NCBI GenBank assembly: GCA_966112615.1
Contig: CBHWDO010000003.1
Location: 62,001 to 126,000, forward strand
DNA length: 64,000 nucleotides
Reading direction: 5' to 3'
DNA from: Flavitalea sp966112615
Lineage (GTDB): Bacteria > Bacteroidota > Bacteroidia > Chitinophagales > Chitinophagaceae
Shown: positions 63,099 through 64,000 of the stretch, piece after piece
Layout of the letters: each line of letters begins with the position of its first letter
Numbering within the stretch: position 1 is the first letter of the stretch
The notes under the pieces: generated by a model
Seen by the model: the letters and a program-made list of their open reading frames with translations, nothing else
Databases searched by the model: none
What the model was told of the DNA's origin: nothing
Made by a program: the position numbers and the translations under genes

Positions 63099-63635
63099 TT
63101 ATACTGTTAGGTCCTGTTCCTGTTGAATTTCAATTCCTTTTTTAAAAATGAGGGCAATCACATAAATGATGGCCGACATAAGGATGTATGTTTCACTGCT
63201 GTCCCAGAACTGTTCAATCACACTCACTTCAAATCCTTTTTTGATAAGACCTTTTGTATAATTATGCGCAATAAGTCCTAGTAATCCTATTCCGAAAGTA
63301 TAATAGCTGATCTTGGTGATGTAGTCGGAAACTTCTTCTGAAAAGGGTTTTACAAAATTCAGTTTCATGAACATTTTAATAGCCAGGTAGAATAGATATG
63401 CCTTGAAGATAGATAGGAAGATGGCCAATGTAAATAGTGCCATATAGGATCCCATGCTTTTTTCATAAACATCGGAGAGGTCGAGTTGCAGGTAAAGTTT
63501 TTCTGCTGCTATGGGTTTGAAGACGCTAAAGATATAATTGAATATCAGTGTTCCGGCCTGGAGTAAATAGCCTATAAAAACGATCCAGCAAATCACATTA
63601 AGTGTCTTCCAGATAAATTCATCTCTTTTAGTCAT
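63099..63635 (-). CDS. DUF2975 membrane protein
   Basis: 178 residues from the Met at 63635 (MTKRDEFIWK); seven more residues are possible upstream. Four transmembrane helices (near residues 10-32, 50-75, 105-128 and 150-170) and a conserved FVKPFSEEVSDYITKISYYTFGIG. Function unknown; regulator-membrane protein pairs of this type are thought to be membrane-sensing switches. Operon with the Cro-type regulator. Confidence 0.86.
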   Translation of the reverse strand: MTKRDEFIWKTLNVICWIVFIGYLLQAGTLIFNYIFSVFKPIAAEKLYLQLDLSDVYEKSMGSYMALFTLAIFLSIFKAYLFYLAIKMFMKLNFVKPFSEEVSDYITKISYYTFGIGLLGLIAHNYTKGLIKKGFEVSVIEQFWDSSETYILMSAIIYVIALIFKKGIEIQQEQDLTV

Positions 63636-63707
63636 GGTTAAAGGTTTATGACACAAAGGAATAAAAATTTATTGAAAAACAATAAAAATTTTCTGTTATT
63701 TTTTGAT

Positions 63708-64000
63708 TTAATGATTTCCCGGGTAAACATTGGAGAAAACTGGTTCTGAACAACTTGCCCAGTAATCGAATATATGTTTTATAACATTTTTCAGCTGATC
63801 ATAAATATTTGGCTTAAAAAAGAAGCCTTGTACGGAATGGCTATAGGCATATATGATATTATTTGCGGCTGTTCCTGTCGTAAGAAATAAAAATGGGATT
63901 GATCTTAATCTTACTTCCCCCAACTGTTGCATTTTATCTCTTAATTCTATTCCTGACATTATCGGCATATTTATATCAGAAATTATCAGGAAGAGCTCTT
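63708..64000 (-). CDS. Response regulator receiver domain, C-terminal part
   Basis: The visible 96 residues run from the phospho-acceptor region IISDINMPIMSGIELRDKM (Asp just inside the edge) through FLFLTTGTAAN and FFFKPNIYDQ to the stop. The N-terminus is beyond the right edge. The protein is a single-domain receiver, like the one that ends the stressosome operon. Partner kinase not in view. Confidence 0.85.
   Translation of the reverse strand, partial: ELFLIISDINMPIMSGIELRDKMQQLGEVRLRSIPFLFLTTGTAANNIIYAYSHSVQGFFFKPNIYDQLKNVIKHIFDYWASCSEPVFSNVYPGNH

Overview
The window is a chromosomal segment of a Bacteroidota bacterium, most likely a Chitinophagaceae-type member of Chitinophagales. The evidence is a SusC/SusD pair, type IX secretion (T9SS) sorting domains, DUF2807, DUF4954, DUF4403 and DUF3810 proteins, weak ribosome binding sites, and several promoters of the Bacteroidota form TTG-N(about 19)-TAnnTTTG. 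No insertion sequence, prophage or CRISPR array was found. Genes are dense and no gap exceeds 300 bases.

Region 1 (1-10600): the N-terminus of an HtrA protease, a penicillin-binding-like serine hydrolase, a LuxC-type acyl-CoA reductase divergent from a ferredoxin, a ddl/PASTA/rhodanese operon, a TonB-dependent receptor preceded by a TPP riboswitch, two tandem DUF2807 proteins and a lipoprotein esterase. Region 2 (10600-20400): initiator tRNA, era, der, and three large secreted T9SS-type proteins in a row. Region 3 (20400-36300): DUF4954 with glmS, mgtE, a SET-domain protein, and a five-gene minus-strand operon (acyl-CoA carboxylase beta subunit, rnhA, DUF4403 lipoprotein, ECF sigma factor, membrane-anchored beta-barrel protein). 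A DUF3810 protein, an outer-membrane receptor and dcd follow. Region 4 (36300-42550): a phosphopantetheinyl transferase, sbcD-sbcC, a truncated gene, a haem c lipoprotein and a DUF1579 protein.

Region 5 (42550-56130) is a polysaccharide utilisation locus for alpha-mannan. It holds a LacI-type regulator, an ECF sigma factor, GH125 and GH92 alpha-mannosidases, SusC, SusD, a SusE-like lipoprotein, a GH76 endo-alpha-1,6-mannanase and an esterase. Two 22-bp near-palindromes of the same design with central CG, TTTGCAAAATC/GATTTTGCAAA-like, lie over the sigma-factor promoter and 392 bp further on inside the sigma gene. They suggest a LacI-to-sigma cascade that replaces the usual sensors (hybrid two-component system, SusR, or FecR with an STN-bearing SusC).

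Region 6 (56150-60870) is a stressosome operon read on the minus strand: RsbR, RsbS, RsbT, an RsbT-RsbX-like fusion, a histidine kinase whose N-terminus looks like a degenerate RsbT domain, and a single-domain response regulator. With no sigma-B genes present, the stressosome output appears to run into a two-component phosphorelay. Region 7 (61000-64000) holds small accessory genes (DUF1810, RibD-like reductase, GNAT, Cro-type regulator with DUF2975), an AraC-family remnant and the end of another response regulator.

Several short repeats stand out: nested GGCTGAAC/GTTCAGCC palindromes between two convergent gene pairs, a 26-bp perfect inverted repeat built from GGAGTTA units, and a GGAGACGT tandem repeat inserted in frame in sbcD.
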